A DNA stretch of 64,000 bases from the NCBI GenBank assembly GCA_013297925.1, contig JAAFJC010000002.1, forward strand, positions 1 to 64,000, in the 5' to 3' direction. A model generated the notes under the pieces. That model was not told the DNA's origin. It did no database searches and saw only the letters and a list, made by a program, of their open reading frames with translations. Source of the stretch: Comamonadaceae bacterium. GTDB lineage: Bacteria > Pseudomonadota > Gammaproteobacteria > Burkholderiales > Burkholderiaceae_C. A program made the translations under genes and the position numbers. Shown piece after piece: positions 1 to 8,639 of the stretch. Numbering within the stretch: position 1 is the stretch's first letter; each line of letters starts with the position of its first letter.

Positions 1-19
1 AAACCCTAGGAGAATCATC

Positions 20-442
20 ATGGCAGCACTCAAAGGCTCCAAGACGGAAGAAAACCTGAAAGCCGCTTTCGCAGGCGAATCTCAGGCCAATCGTCGTTAT
101 CTGTATTTCGCAAACAAGGCCGACGTTGAAGGCCAAAACGATGTGGCAGCGCTGTTCCGCTCCACCGCTGAAGGCGAAACCGGCCACGCGCACGGTCACC
201 TTGAGTGGCTCGAGCAGTGCGGCGATCCAGCCACCGGTATGCCAATTGGCTCCAGCCGCCAGAATTTGGCAGCTGCAGTGGCTGGCGAAACCCATGAGTA
301 CACCGATATGTACCCAGGCATGGCCAAGACCGCTCGTGACGAAGGCCACGACGAAATCGCCGATTGGTTCGAGACTTTGGCCAAGGCTGAGCGTTCACAC
401 GCGAACCGGTATGCCAAGGCTCTGGCCGAACTCGTCGATTGA
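20..442 (+). CDS. Rubrerythrin family protein (diiron domain only)
   Basis: A 140-residue ferritin-like protein, expected to be a cytoplasmic diiron protein that protects against peroxide. The four-helix ligand pattern is visible: an early [17 protein letters not shown] helix, a second helix with [10 protein letters not shown], then [15 protein letters not shown] and a last helix with [11 protein letters not shown]. These give the repeated E...ExxH ligand sets of rubrerythrins. The C-terminal rubredoxin-like iron domain of classical rubrerythrin is absent, which is normal for this short subgroup. An AGGAG box lies just before the ATG. It is the first of a trio with the Fe-S protein and DUF3501 protein downstream, an order I know as recurrent in Burkholderiales. 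A strong hairpin separates it from gene two. Confidence 0.92.
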   Translation: MAALKGSKTEENLKAAFAGESQANRRYLYFANKADVEGQNDVAALFRSTAEGETGHAHGHLEWLEQCGDPATGMPIGSSRQNLAAAVAGETHEYTDMYPGMAKTARDEGHDEIADWFETLAKAERSHANRYAKALAELVD

Positions 443-585
443 TCAGCGGCTACTGCGCAGGCTTGATGCGTCGTTGGGCGGTGCTCTCAATCCTCACGTA
501 CGTTTCAGTACGTTCCGGTTGCTGCGCTCCGTCCGCCTAGCCTCAAGCCCGCTCGCTACGCCGCTTGATGCGATGTGGCGGGTTA
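443..585. repeat. Intergenic repeat-like segment with GTAC-N6-GTAC
   Basis: A G+C-rich spacer between the rubrerythrin and Fe-S protein genes. It contains GTAC-GTTTCA-GTAC at 498-511, followed by purine/pyrimidine-patterned sequence rich in GCTGCGCTCCG and GCTCGCTACGCC motifs. The style is that of a dispersed Burkholderiales repeat, not a promoter. No open reading frame here looks real. Confidence 0.4.
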
Positions 586-617
586 AAGAAAAGCTCTGAG
601 CAGTCAGAGCTTTTCTT
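586..617 (+). terminator. Strong hairpin, probable terminator or attenuator
   Basis: A perfect 14-bp stem, AAGAAAAGCTCTGA pairing with TCAGAGCTTTTCTT around a GCAG loop. The T-rich 3' arm acts as its own U-tract. It ends 19 bases before the ATG of the Fe-S protein gene, so it either terminates rubrerythrin transcription or attenuates read-through into the next two genes. Confidence 0.7.
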
Positions 618-636
618 CAACCCTTGGAGAACATAC

Positions 637-2013
637 ATGGCCCGTGAAGGCAGTCTAGAAGCACCCACCCGTCATCCGATTGACTGGAAGGGCGCAGACT
701 ATTACAACGAAGAATCGACCTTCAAGGAGATGGAGCGCATCTTCGATATTTGCCATGGCTGCCGCCGCTGCGTGAGCCTGTGCGGCTCGTTTCCCACGCT
801 GTTTGATCTGGTGGACAACAGCAAGACGATGGAAGTTGATGGCGTTGATAAGAAAGACTATTGGAAGGTGGTCGATCAGTGCTACCTGTGTGATCTGTGC
901 TACCTGACGAAATGCCCTTACGTGCCGCCGCATGAGTGGAATCTAGATTTCCCTCACACCATGCTGCGCGCCAAGGCGATTAAATTCAAAAAAGGCGAAG
1001 TCGGGTTCGGTGAAAAACTCCTCGCTTCGACCGATGTGCATGGCCAGTTTGCTGGCATTCCCATCGTCGTGCAAACCGTGAACGCGGTGAACAAAACCAA
1101 GCCTGCGCGCGCTGTGATGGAAAGCACTCTAGGCGTACACAAAGACGCTTGGCTGCCGGAGCTGGCCACCAAGAAATTTCGCCCCGCTGCTAAGAAGCTC
1201 GCCAAAGAATCTGTGATGAGCGCAGCTGTGAACGGCAAACTCACGCCCGGCAAAGTGGTGATTTTTGCCACCTGTTATGTGAACTACAACGAGCCCGGCA
1301 TCGGCCATGATTTGCTCAAAGTGCTCAAGCACAACAACATTCCCTACCAAATCGTTGAAAAAGAAAAATGCTGCGGCATGCCCAAGCTGGAGCTCGGTGA
1401 TTTGGAATCTGTGAATGCCAGCAAGGAAGCCAATATTCCTGTGCTCGCCCGCTATGCGAAAGAGGGCTATGCCATCCTCTCAGCTGTACCGAGCTGCACA
1501 CTGATGTTCAAGCAAGAAATCCCGCTGATGTATCCGCAAGAGACGGATGTGCAACTCGTCAAAGAAGCGATGTGGGACCCGTTTGAATACCTCTCGGCGC
1601 GCAAGAAAGATGGCTTGCTCAAAACCGAATTCCCCGTGAGCCTGGGCAAGATCAGCTACCAAATGCCTTGCCATGGCCGCGTGCAAAACATCGGCAAAAA
1701 GACAGAAGAAATTTTGAAGCTCGTGCCCGGCACCAGCGTTCACACCCACGAGCGCTGCAGCGGCCACGCGGGCACGTTCGGCGTGAAGAAAGACTATCAC
1801 GAGCAAGCCATGAAGATCGGCAAACCGCTTTTCAAGAAAATGGCCGAACACAAAGATGGCGGCTCGCCCGATGTAATCACCAGCGATTGCCCACTCGGTG
1901 GCCACCACATCGCCCAAGGTTTTGAAAACAACAAGCTCTACAACCCAGCAGGCGTCGTGCCTCCGCAAAAGCATCCGCTGACGCTGGTGCGTGAGGCTTA
2001 CGGATTGAGTTAA
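637..2013 (+). CDS. Iron-sulfur protein with heterodisulfide-reductase-type CCG domains
   Basis: A 458-residue soluble electron-transfer protein related to GlpC and HdrD. The N-terminal third holds two ferredoxin-type [4Fe-4S] motifs: CHGCRRCVSLC and CYLCDLCYLTKCPY. The C-terminal half has two cysteine-rich CCG-type domains, seen as EKCCGMP and later HERCSGHAGTFG with CPLGGHH. The ATG at 637 follows TTGGAGAACATAC, a good ribosome-binding site; a longer in-frame reading to 565 would run back through the hairpin and is unlikely. The DUF3501 gene starts two bases after the stop. The redox partner is unknown; the neighbouring rubrerythrin suggests it may feed electrons to peroxide reduction, which is inference. 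Confidence 0.88.
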   Translation: MAREGSLEAPTRHPIDWKGADYYNEESTFKEMERIFDICHGCRRCVSLCGSFPTLFDLVDNSKTMEVDGVDKKDYWKVVDQCYLCDLCYLTKCPYVPPHEWNLDFPHTMLRAKAIKFKKGEVGFGEKLLASTDVHGQFAGIPIVVQTVNAVNKTKPARAVMESTLGVHKDAWLPELATKKFRPAAKKLAKESVMSAAVNGKLTPGKVVIFATCYVNYNEPGIGHDLLKVLKHNNIPYQIVEKEKCCGMPKLELGDLESVNASKEANIPVLARYAKEGYAILSAVPSCTLMFKQEIPLMYPQETDVQLVKEAMWDPFEYLSARKKDGLLKTEFPVSLGKISYQMPCHGRVQNIGKKTEEILKLVPGTSVHTHERCSGHAGTFGVKKDYHEQAMKIGKPLFKKMAEHKDGGSPDVITSDCPLGGHHIAQGFENNKLYNPAGVVPPQKHPLTLVREAYGLS

Positions 2014-2015
2014 TC

Positions 2016-2606
2016 ATGCAAATCACCGGAAACATCACCCCCGAATCGCTCATGTCGCTGGAGCAGTATCACAAGTGGCGCAAAATTCATAAAGCGGATT
2101 TGCTGGCGCATCGCAAGCTCAGAAGCATCCATTTGGGCGAGCACATCACTCTGCAATTTGAAAGCGAGAAAACCATTCGCTATCAAATCCAAGAAATGCT
2201 GCGCATCGAGAAAATTTTCGATGAGGAAGGCATTGCGCAAGAGATTGAGGTGTATTCCGCGCTCGTGCCCAGCGGCAGCAACTGGAAGGCCACGATGCTG
2301 ATTGAATACCCGGATGTGAATGAACGCAAACGTGAGCTGGCAAGGCTGGTGGGTGTGGAGCATCGCATGTTTGTCGAAGTGGAAGGCCATGCGCGGGTGT
2401 ATGCGATTGCCGATGAGGATTTGGATCGCAGCACGGATGAGAAGACCTCTGCTGTGCATTTCATGCGCTTTGAACTGTCTGACGCGATGAAGGCCTCGCT
2501 CAAAGCAGGCGCGGCCACCAAGCTCGGCTGTGATCACACGAATTACCCGGCGCATATGAATATCTCTGAAGAAGCCTTGGCTTCATTGGCAAGCGATTTG
2601 CGCTGA
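2016..2606 (+). CDS. DUF3501 family protein
   Basis: A 196-residue soluble protein without signal or membrane segments. It begins MQITGNITPESLMSLEQYHKWR and carries the LRSIHLGEHITLQFE and TIRYQIQEMLRIEKI stretches that I recognise as DUF3501. Function is not established. It starts two bases after the Fe-S protein stop and is almost certainly co-translated. The constant pairing with the rubrerythrin and Fe-S protein suggests a small redox module, but that is association only. Confidence 0.85.
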   Translation: MQITGNITPESLMSLEQYHKWRKIHKADLLAHRKLRSIHLGEHITLQFESEKTIRYQIQEMLRIEKIFDEEGIAQEIEVYSALVPSGSNWKATMLIEYPDVNERKRELARLVGVEHRMFVEVEGHARVYAIADEDLDRSTDEKTSAVHFMRFELSDAMKASLKAGAATKLGCDHTNYPAHMNISEEALASLASDLR

Positions 2607-2638
2607 TCGTCAGCTCAGCTCGCGGTACAGTTCAGGCT

Positions 2639-3475
2639 ATGAGCCTGACGACCGCTGAATTACTTGCTTGTCCTAAGATCGATACGCACTGCCATGTGCT
2701 TGATCCTGCGCGCTTTCCGTATTCGCCTGATGTCGTCTATCGACCAGCAGGGCAGGAGATGGGTGAGCTGGCGGCATTGCATGCCGTGATGGATTTTCAT
2801 GGCGTGCGGCATGCGCTGCTGGTGGGACCGAATTCTGGCTATGGGTTGGATAACCGTTGCATGCTCGATGCAATTGCCCATGGCGGTGCGCGCTTCAAAG
2901 GCATTGCCGTGGTGCCCAACGATGCGAGCGATGAGTTGCTGAGCGAATTGCAGCAGCAAGGCGTAATCGGCGTGGCCTTCAATCCTTCGCTGCATGGCGC
3001 GGTTTACTACGCCGATATCGCACCGCTCCTGAAGCGCTTGGCTCAGCGCAAGATGTGGGCGCAGTTTCAAGTGCAAGATGATCAGTTGCTTGAACTGTTG
3101 CCGATGATTGAAGCCAGTGGGGCGCGCGTGATGTTTGATCATTGCGGTAGGCCAAAGATCAGTGAAGGCGTGCATCAAGGCGGCTTCCAAGCGCTTCTCG
3201 CGTTGGGGCGTGCAGGGCAAGCCGTCGTCAAGCTCTCGGGGTTTGCAAAGTTTTCCAACCAAGGGTTTCCGTTTGATGATGCCAAGCCTTTCGTTGAGGC
3301 GCTTGTTCGCGATTTCGGTTTGCATCAATGCATGTGGGCCTCCGATTGGCCCTATCTCAAAGCATCGCCTCGTTTAGACTACGGGCCTATGATGGCGCTG
3401 TATGCCGACATGTTTGGCGCGGCTGAATGCGAGCAAATCATGTGGCACTCGCCGAAATCTCTTCTTGGTTTTTAA
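2639..3475 (+). CDS. Amidohydrolase family protein (PDC-lactonase-like TIM barrel)
   Basis: A 278-residue metal-dependent hydrolase of the amidohydrolase-2 family, the group that holds 2-pyrone-4,6-dicarboxylate lactonase. The N-terminal metal motif is IDTHCHV (HxH), the second-shell FDHCGRP lies mid-protein, and the catalytic Asp is in MWASDWPY near the C-terminus. Members open lactones or decarboxylate aromatic acids. It lies five bases before a shikimate dehydrogenase gene and opens a long same-strand catabolic region, so a role in breaking down a hydroaromatic acid or its lactone is plausible. The exact substrate cannot be read from sequence. Confidence 0.82.
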   Translation: MSLTTAELLACPKIDTHCHVLDPARFPYSPDVVYRPAGQEMGELAALHAVMDFHGVRHALLVGPNSGYGLDNRCMLDAIAHGGARFKGIAVVPNDASDELLSELQQQGVIGVAFNPSLHGAVYYADIAPLLKRLAQRKMWAQFQVQDDQLLELLPMIEASGARVMFDHCGRPKISEGVHQGGFQALLALGRAGQAVVKLSGFAKFSNQGFPFDDAKPFVEALVRDFGLHQCMWASDWPYLKASPRLDYGPMMALYADMFGAAECEQIMWHSPKSLLGF

Positions 3476-3480
3476 AGTAA

Positions 3481-4320
3481 ATGACAACCGCCCCTGACCG
3501 TTATGCCGTGATCGGCAACCCGATTGTTCAATCCAAATCGCCCATCATCCACGGCTTGTTTGCAGCAGCCACCGGCCAGCAGATGGAATACACCAAGGTG
3601 GAAGGCCGCATCGGCGAGTTTGCCAAGCAGCTCGATGAGCTGCGCGCGGGCGGCATGCGCGGCATGAACGTCACTGCGCCTTTCAAGCTCGAAGCCTTTG
3701 CCTATGCCACGCATTTGTCGGAGTCAGCAAAGCTGGCCGGTGCTGTGAATGCGCTGAAATTTGAAGGTGGCGAAGTGCATGCGCAAAATTTTGATGGCGT
3801 GGGCTTGGTCAACGATATTGAGCGCAATCAAAAAACGCCGATGCGTGGCAAACGTGTGCTTCTGCTCGGCGCGGGAGGTGCGGTGCGCGGAGCGTTGTTG
3901 CCGTTTGCGCGCTCTGAGCCCGCTGTGCTCGTCGTGGCCAACCGCACCTTGGCGAAAGCTGAGGAGCTGGTGAGCATGCTGCGCACGCAATCAAGCGTGA
4001 ATGTGCAAGCATGCAGCTATGAAGATTTAAGCGAGCCGTTTGATGTGATCGTGAATGGCACTTCCGCTTCTCTTTTTGGCGAAGCGCCTCCTATTCCCAC
4101 AGCCGTGTATTCGCCAAGTGCTTTGGTCTATGAAATGGCCTACGGCAAAGGCGCGACGCCTTTCTTGCGCCAAGCCAAAGCTGCGGGAGCCACGCGCTTG
4201 GTGGATGGCGTGGGCATGCTGGTGGAGCAAGCGGCGCTGGCTTTTGAATGGTGGCGCGGCGTGCGCCCCAGCACCGAGCAGGCGATTGCGCAGCTTGCCA
4301 TCCCCATCGACTTTTCTTAA
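3481..4320 (+). CDS. aroE: Shikimate dehydrogenase
   Basis: A 279-residue NADP-dependent oxidoreductase interconverting 3-dehydroshikimate and shikimate. The N-terminal substrate domain has GNPIVQSKSPIIHG with both substrate-binding serines of the SxS motif, NVTAPFK with the catalytic lysine, and the AVNAL asparagine. The Rossmann domain has GAGGAVRGALLP and VANRTLAKAEEL, an NRT-type clamp that favours NADP. Length matches E. coli AroE. It sits between a lactonase-like hydrolase and an ABC importer and not in a typical aro operon, so it may serve catabolism as well as aromatic biosynthesis. A second, divergent family member is encoded at 16972. Confidence 0.93.
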   Translation: MTTAPDRYAVIGNPIVQSKSPIIHGLFAAATGQQMEYTKVEGRIGEFAKQLDELRAGGMRGMNVTAPFKLEAFAYATHLSESAKLAGAVNALKFEGGEVHAQNFDGVGLVNDIERNQKTPMRGKRVLLLGAGGAVRGALLPFARSEPAVLVVANRTLAKAEELVSMLRTQSSVNVQACSYEDLSEPFDVIVNGTSASLFGEAPPIPTAVYSPSALVYEMAYGKGATPFLRQAKAAGATRLVDGVGMLVEQAALAFEWWRGVRPSTEQAIAQLAIPIDFS

Positions 4321-4354
4321 ACAGCGATCAATACTGTCCGCATCGATCTAGCCC

Positions 4355-4410
4355 GTTCGGGCTGAGCTTGTCGAAGCCCTAGAGAGCCCTTCGACAAGCT
4401 CAGGGCGAAC
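4355..4410. repeat. Inverted REP-like pair (TTCGACAAGCTCAGG)
   Basis: Two inverted copies of a widespread proteobacterial palindromic repeat, core CCTTCGACAAGCTCAGGG, face each other across a six-base spacer and could form a long hairpin. Single copies recur at about 27330 and 28303. It lies after aroE and may also stop transcription before the ABC operon. Confidence 0.75.
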
Positions 4411-4518
4411 TGTCTGAAACGAGTATTCTTAGAACAGCTATCGCATAAACGCATAGCTGCTGGGCTCTCTCACTTGGCGCAGTAGGTACAAACCTCATGA
4501 ACTGCTGGTGCGCCAGTA

Positions 4519-4536
4519 ATGTACCATTTAGTACGT
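4519..4536. promoter_or_regulatory. Putative operator ATGTACC-ATTT-AGTACGT
   Basis: An imperfect palindrome with GTAC half-sites separated by six bases, 46 bases before the substrate-binding protein gene. An almost identical palindrome lies just before the TRAP transporter genes at 12451. Shared sequence and shared position suggest one dimeric repressor controls both uptake systems. No regulator gene for it is in the cluster. Confidence 0.55.
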
Positions 4537-4581
4537 TATTGCCGTTTTCCAACTCTTCCACACAACTTCCGGAGATTCACC

Positions 4582-5745
4582 ATGCAGCGTCGCACCACTT
4601 TGTCTGTCGCCCTCAAATCCGTTGCACTCGGTGCAATGCTTGCCACGGCCTCGATGGCTTTTGCGCAAAACACCATCAAGCTCGCTGCCGTAGTGGAGCT
4701 TTCCGGTGGTGGCGCGACTTCGGGCACCAACTTTAAAAACGGCGTCGAGCTCGCTGTGAAAGAGATCAATGCCGCAGGCGGCATCTTGGGCAAGAAGCTT
4801 GAGCTCACGATCAATGACACCACGACCAACCCTGGCGTGGCACTCGCACTCACCAAGAAGGCGATTGACAACGATGTGTTCGCCATCTTCGGCCCGGTGT
4901 TTTCCGGCTCCATCATCGTGAGCATGAAAGAAAGCCAAAAAGCCGAAGTGCCGAATTGGACGGGCGGCGAAGCAGCCAGCATCACCTTGCAAGGCAATCC
5001 CTACATTTTCCGCACCAGCTTCACGCAAGCTACGGCGATGCCGAAAATTGCGCGTTACATCAGCGATCAAGCCAAGGTGAAAAATCTCTCGATCATTTAT
5101 GTGAACAATGATTTTGGCAAAGGCGGCTTGGACATGATCAAAAAATCACTGGCCAGTTCCAACACAAAAATCGTGGACGAAATCTCCACCGATGCCGGCC
5201 AGGTGGATTTCTCCGCTGCTGTGCTCAAGGCGAAAAACAGTGGCTCGGATGCGCTCTTTGCTTATGTGAACGAAGACGAATCTGCCCGCTTGCTGCGTGA
5301 GCTGCGCAAGCAAGGCTTTAACAAACCCGTGATCGGCGAGACCACGCTCACTGGCCAAAAAGTGATCGAGCTCGCAGGCGAAGCCGCCAATGGCGCGATT
5401 GCTCACGTCGGCCTCACGATTGATGCGCCCAGCGCCGAAATGCTGAAGTTCAAAGCGCGCTTCTACCAAGACTACAAATACTTCCCCGATCACAACGGCC
5501 CTAAAGGCTACATCGGCGTATACACCATGAAAGCGGCAATCGAGAAAGCCGGCAAGATTGATCGCAAAGCGGTCGCGGCTGCGATGAAGGGCTTGGAGCT
5601 TGATGTGAAAAAGCAACCCGGCGTGTTGATGAATGGCCGCTTCGACGACAAGGGCGACGTCGATCGCGAGAGCTATCTGGTGCAGGTGAAAAATGGCAGA
5701 CAAGAAGTGATCTCGGTGTTGCCTGCTTTGTCGGCTAAAAAGTAA
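4582..5745 (+). CDS. ABC transporter substrate-binding protein, branched-chain type
   Basis: A 387-residue periplasmic type I binding protein of the LivK-like family, many of whose Burkholderiales members bind aromatic or hydroaromatic acids. A Sec signal peptide ends in MLATASMAFAQ. The mature start TIKLAAVVELSGGGATSG and later VKEINAAGGILGKKLEL are typical of the fold. The ATG at 4582 follows CCGGAGATTCACC; an in-frame start at 4519 would lie inside the operator and precede the signal peptide. It heads a unit with two permeases and two ATPases, but a long hairpin repeat separates it from the permease gene, which may lower expression of the membrane parts. Confidence 0.92.
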   Translation: MQRRTTLSVALKSVALGAMLATASMAFAQNTIKLAAVVELSGGGATSGTNFKNGVELAVKEINAAGGILGKKLELTINDTTTNPGVALALTKKAIDNDVFAIFGPVFSGSIIVSMKESQKAEVPNWTGGEAASITLQGNPYIFRTSFTQATAMPKIARYISDQAKVKNLSIIYVNNDFGKGGLDMIKKSLASSNTKIVDEISTDAGQVDFSAAVLKAKNSGSDALFAYVNEDESARLLRELRKQGFNKPVIGETTLTGQKVIELAGEAANGAIAHVGLTIDAPSAEMLKFKARFYQDYKYFPDHNGPKGYIGVYTMKAAIEKAGKIDRKAVAAAMKGLELDVKKQPGVLMNGRFDDKGDVDRESYLVQVKNGRQEVISVLPALSAKK

Positions 5746-5761
5746 TTTGAATACCGAATGC

Positions 5762-5932
5762 GAATACCGGACGCAGAAGACGCAAAGGTTTCGCAGAGGG
5801 TGCAAAAGAAGACAGAAGAGAAATACAAAACAAGAAACCAAAGAAAATCAGAAACTGAAATCAAGGTTTTCTGCATTTTTCTTTTTGGTATTCCCTCTGC
5901 GTAACCTTTGCGTCCTCTGCGTCCGGTATTTG
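5762..5932. repeat. Large inverted-repeat element (GGACGCAGAAGACGCAAAGG type), copy 1
   Basis: The left arm from about 5762 (ATACCGGACGCAGAAGACGC) is mirrored at 5884-5932 (GCGTCCTCTGCGTCCGGTAT), with an A/T-rich centre. It could fold into a hairpin of roughly 45 bp of stem. Similar elements are at 9392-9583 and 59996-60109, and one isolated arm at 30511. It fills the gap between the binding protein and permease genes. Confidence 0.85.
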
Positions 5933-5966
5933 AATTTGGATCTGTCCTCGCACCCGCGCTAAACCA

Positions 5967-6842
5967 ATGACTGATTTTTTCCAGCTCGTCTTCAGCGGCA
6001 TGGCCACCGGCAGTATTTATGCTTTGGTCGCTCTGGGATTCACGTTGCTCTGGCAAGCCGCTGGCACGATCAATTTTGCGCAGGGGGAGTTTGTGATGTT
6101 ACCGGCGTTTGGCATGCTGGCATTTATGGCTTGGGGTGCGCCGTTGCCGATTGCTTTTTTGCTCACTGTTATCGTTGCCACCGTGGTGCTCGGCTGGGCA
6201 TTCAAGCGCAGCGTCGTTGATCCGTTGTTCAAGCACGGCATGATGCAGATTGTGGTGGCGACGATTGGCTTGTCCATCGTGATGAAAAACAGCTTGCGCG
6301 CTGGCTACAGCGCAGAAGCGCATCCTTTCCCGAGTATTTTTGGCGACAAGCTGTTTCAGTCTGCAGGCGTGACCGTTTCGCTCGGCGATGTGGGCACGCT
6401 GGTGGCAGCGCTGGTGATTGTGTTTGCCACGCAAGCTTTTCTGGCGCAAACCATCACGGGCCGCGCGATGCAAGCCGTGGCGCAAAATACGGAGAGCGCG
6501 GCTGTGCTGGGCATCAATGTGCCGCGCATGATTTTTTATACCTTTGCGGTGAACGCGGCGCTGGCTTGCGCGGCGGCTGTTTTGGTCACGCCTACGTATC
6601 TCGCCAAATTCGACATGGGCGATTCACTGGGCACAAAAGCATTTTTTGCCGCCATCATCGGCGGGTTTAACAATTCTCGCGGCGCATTGCTCGGCGGCTT
6701 GATCGTCGGCGTGAGTGAGAATTTAGCTGCTGCTTATATCTCGCCGTCATACAAAGATGCCGTAGCCCTCGTCGTCTTCATGGTGGTGATTCTGTTTCGC
6801 CCTCAAGGCCTCCTGGGTCGTAAAGAGGAGCGCAAGGTATGA
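5967..6842 (+). CDS. ABC transporter permease, LivH type
   Basis: A 291-residue inner-membrane permease. The N-terminus FQLVFSGMATGSIYALVALG and TINFAQGEFVMLPAFG are hallmark LivH sequences, followed by several hydrophobic helices and a C-terminal FRPQGLLGRKEERKV tail. It pairs with the LivM-type permease; the genes overlap by four bases (ATGA), showing translational coupling. Substrate is not evident from the permease itself, and the context points to an aromatic or hydroaromatic acid. Confidence 0.93.
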   Translation: MTDFFQLVFSGMATGSIYALVALGFTLLWQAAGTINFAQGEFVMLPAFGMLAFMAWGAPLPIAFLLTVIVATVVLGWAFKRSVVDPLFKHGMMQIVVATIGLSIVMKNSLRAGYSAEAHPFPSIFGDKLFQSAGVTVSLGDVGTLVAALVIVFATQAFLAQTITGRAMQAVAQNTESAAVLGINVPRMIFYTFAVNAALACAAAVLVTPTYLAKFDMGDSLGTKAFFAAIIGGFNNSRGALLGGLIVGVSENLAAAYISPSYKDAVALVVFMVVILFRPQGLLGRKEERKV

Positions 6843-7882
6843 GCCCAAATAACAAGCTCACCGGCGTATTCCTTGCGCTGACTGCTCTTATTTTGATAGT
6901 GGTTCCGCCGTTTCTGAAAAACTACGGCGTGTATCTCTTCAGCCTCTGGCTTGTCTTCGTCGTCGCTACGATGGGGTTGAATCTCACGGTGGGCTATGCA
7001 GGGCAAAAGTCTTTAGGGCAGGCGGCCTTCTTCGGCATCGGCGCGTATGGCGTCGCGATTTTGATGAAGGCGGGGCTGTCGTGGTGGCTCGGTTTGCCGA
7101 TTGCGATGCTGGCTTGTTTCGTAGTGGGGCTCGCGGTGGGCTTTCCGGCGCTGCGGGTGCAAACGATTTATTTGGCCTTTGCCACGCTGGGCTTTAACAC
7201 GGCGATGTGGCTCGTCTTCCGCAATGAAGAGTGGCTCACCGGCGGCACGTTTGGCTTTAACGGTATCGCGCGGCCTGAGATTTTTGGCTTTTCGCTCAAA
7301 GGGCATTTGGCGTATTACTACTTCGTGCTCGCGATCTCTACCGCAGCGATTGCACTGCTCTGGGGCTTGCTGCGCTCGCCTTGGGGCAAAGCCTTCCAAG
7401 CGCTGCGCGATAACCCGATTCGTGCCGAGAGCTTGGGCATTGACACGCGTGCCTACACGCTGCTCAGTTTTGCCATTGGTGCGGTGTATGCCGGCTTAGC
7501 AGGCGCGCTTTATGCCTCGCTCACGGATTACATCGATCCCGCTTCATTCACCGTGGGGGCATCCATCACGATGTATTTGATGGTGGTGGTGGGCGGCGCG
7601 GGCTATTTCCTCGGGCCACTCGTGGGCGCATTGGTCGGCTTGATCTTGCCCGAATGGATTCGGGATGTTGCACCGGTTCTGGCCAATTGGTATCTGCCGG
7701 TGTTTGGCGCGATGGTGATTGCGATGCTAGTGTGGCTGCCTGATGGTTTGATGAGCTTGCCTGAAAAGCTATTTTCAAAGAGAAAAGTGCTGCAAGCCGG
7801 CATACCTTCTGCGCAAAGTGCTATGAAAGTAGGAGTCTCACCGAGTGTGACTGCAGAAGTAAATACGGGAGAAGTGAAATGA
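6839..7882 (+). CDS. ABC transporter permease, LivM type
   Basis: A 347-residue inner-membrane permease with the LivM signature GLNLTVGYAGQKSLGQAAFFGIGAY and a cytoplasmic loop RSPWGKAFQALRDNPIRAESLG that contacts the ATPases. Normal family members end shortly after the LPDGLM segment. Here an extra ~35-residue tail is encoded largely by a copy of the dispersed ~40-bp repeat (7796-7832) read in frame, so the C-terminus is probably an acquired extension. The gene overlaps its upstream and downstream partners by four bases each. Confidence 0.93.
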   Translation: MSPNNKLTGVFLALTALILIVVPPFLKNYGVYLFSLWLVFVVATMGLNLTVGYAGQKSLGQAAFFGIGAYGVAILMKAGLSWWLGLPIAMLACFVVGLAVGFPALRVQTIYLAFATLGFNTAMWLVFRNEEWLTGGTFGFNGIARPEIFGFSLKGHLAYYYFVLAISTAAIALLWGLLRSPWGKAFQALRDNPIRAESLGIDTRAYTLLSFAIGAVYAGLAGALYASLTDYIDPASFTVGASITMYLMVVVGGAGYFLGPLVGALVGLILPEWIRDVAPVLANWYLPVFGAMVIAMLVWLPDGLMSLPEKLFSKRKVLQAGIPSAQSAMKVGVSPSVTAEVNTGEVK

Positions 7883-8637
7883 CATCTCCTGTGCTGAAAG
7901 TGTCTGACATGAAGAAAGCCTACGGCGCGATTCAAGCCGTGGGCGGTGTGAGCTTTGAAGTGATGCCCGGCGAGATTTTCGGCGTGATCGGGCCCAATGG
8001 CTCGGGCAAGACGACGCTGTTTAACTCCATGCTCGGCCAGATCAAGCCCGATTCAGGCCGCATTGAATTCAAAGGCCAAGATGTGACGCAAGCCGGGCCG
8101 CTGGAGCTCTCGCGCTTAGGCGTAGGCCGTACCTTTCAAACCCTGCAAGTGTTTGGCAAGATGAGCGTGCGCGATAACTTGATCGTGGCCGCGCAAGAGC
8201 ATCAGGGCTCGAAATGGAGCCGGATGTTTGCGCCTTCTGATTCTGGCTTGGGTGCGAAAGCGGATGCACTGATTGATCAATTCCGCATCAATCATGTGGC
8301 GGATTTGAAGGCTGGCACGCTCTCCTACGGTCAGCAAAAGCTCGTGGATATCGCCATGGCCTTCATGCGCGAGCCGGATTTGGTCTTGCTCGATGAGCCT
8401 TGTGCAGGTGTGAATCCTTCTCTTGTTGGTGGCATTTCTTCGCTGCTCAAGCAGCTTAACGAAAAAGGCCTAGGTGGCAAGAAGAGCAGCTTCGTCGTGA
8501 TCGAACACAACATGGATTTCGTGATGAGCCTGTGCCACCGCATCATGGTGATGGTGGAAGGCAAGGTGCTCGCTGTGGGCACGCCTGCTGAGATTCGCGG
8601 CAACAAAGCCGTGCTTGATGCGTATTTGGGAGCGTGA
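7879..8637 (+). CDS. ABC transporter ATP-binding protein, LivG type
   Basis: A 252-residue cytoplasmic ATPase of the branched-chain type importer. Walker A is GPNGSGKTT, the signature-like segment is LSYGQQKLVDIA, Walker B is DLVLLDEPCAGVNP, and the switch histidine lies in VVIEHNMDFV. LivG-type features include the GRTFQTLQVF Q-loop region. The gene overlaps the permease gene by four bases and is followed at once by the LivF-type ATPase, giving the expected heterodimer. Confidence 0.94.
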   Translation: MTSPVLKVSDMKKAYGAIQAVGGVSFEVMPGEIFGVIGPNGSGKTTLFNSMLGQIKPDSGRIEFKGQDVTQAGPLELSRLGVGRTFQTLQVFGKMSVRDNLIVAAQEHQGSKWSRMFAPSDSGLGAKADALIDQFRINHVADLKAGTLSYGQQKLVDIAMAFMREPDLVLLDEPCAGVNPSLVGGISSLLKQLNEKGLGGKKSSFVVIEHNMDFVMSLCHRIMVMVEGKVLAVGTPAEIRGNKAVLDAYLGA

Positions 8638-8639
8638 TC

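Noticed and set aside
498..511. A third GTAC-N6-GTAC site upstream of the Fe-S protein gene
   Set aside because: The inner six bases and flanks (CACGTACGTTTCAGTACGTT) differ from the two importer operators, and it sits in repeat-like DNA before a terminator hairpin. I do not count it as part of the same regulon.
4519..4581. Earlier in-frame start for the ABC binding protein
   Set aside because: It would place 21 residues before a proper signal peptide and start inside the operator; GGAG lies correctly before the ATG at 4582.
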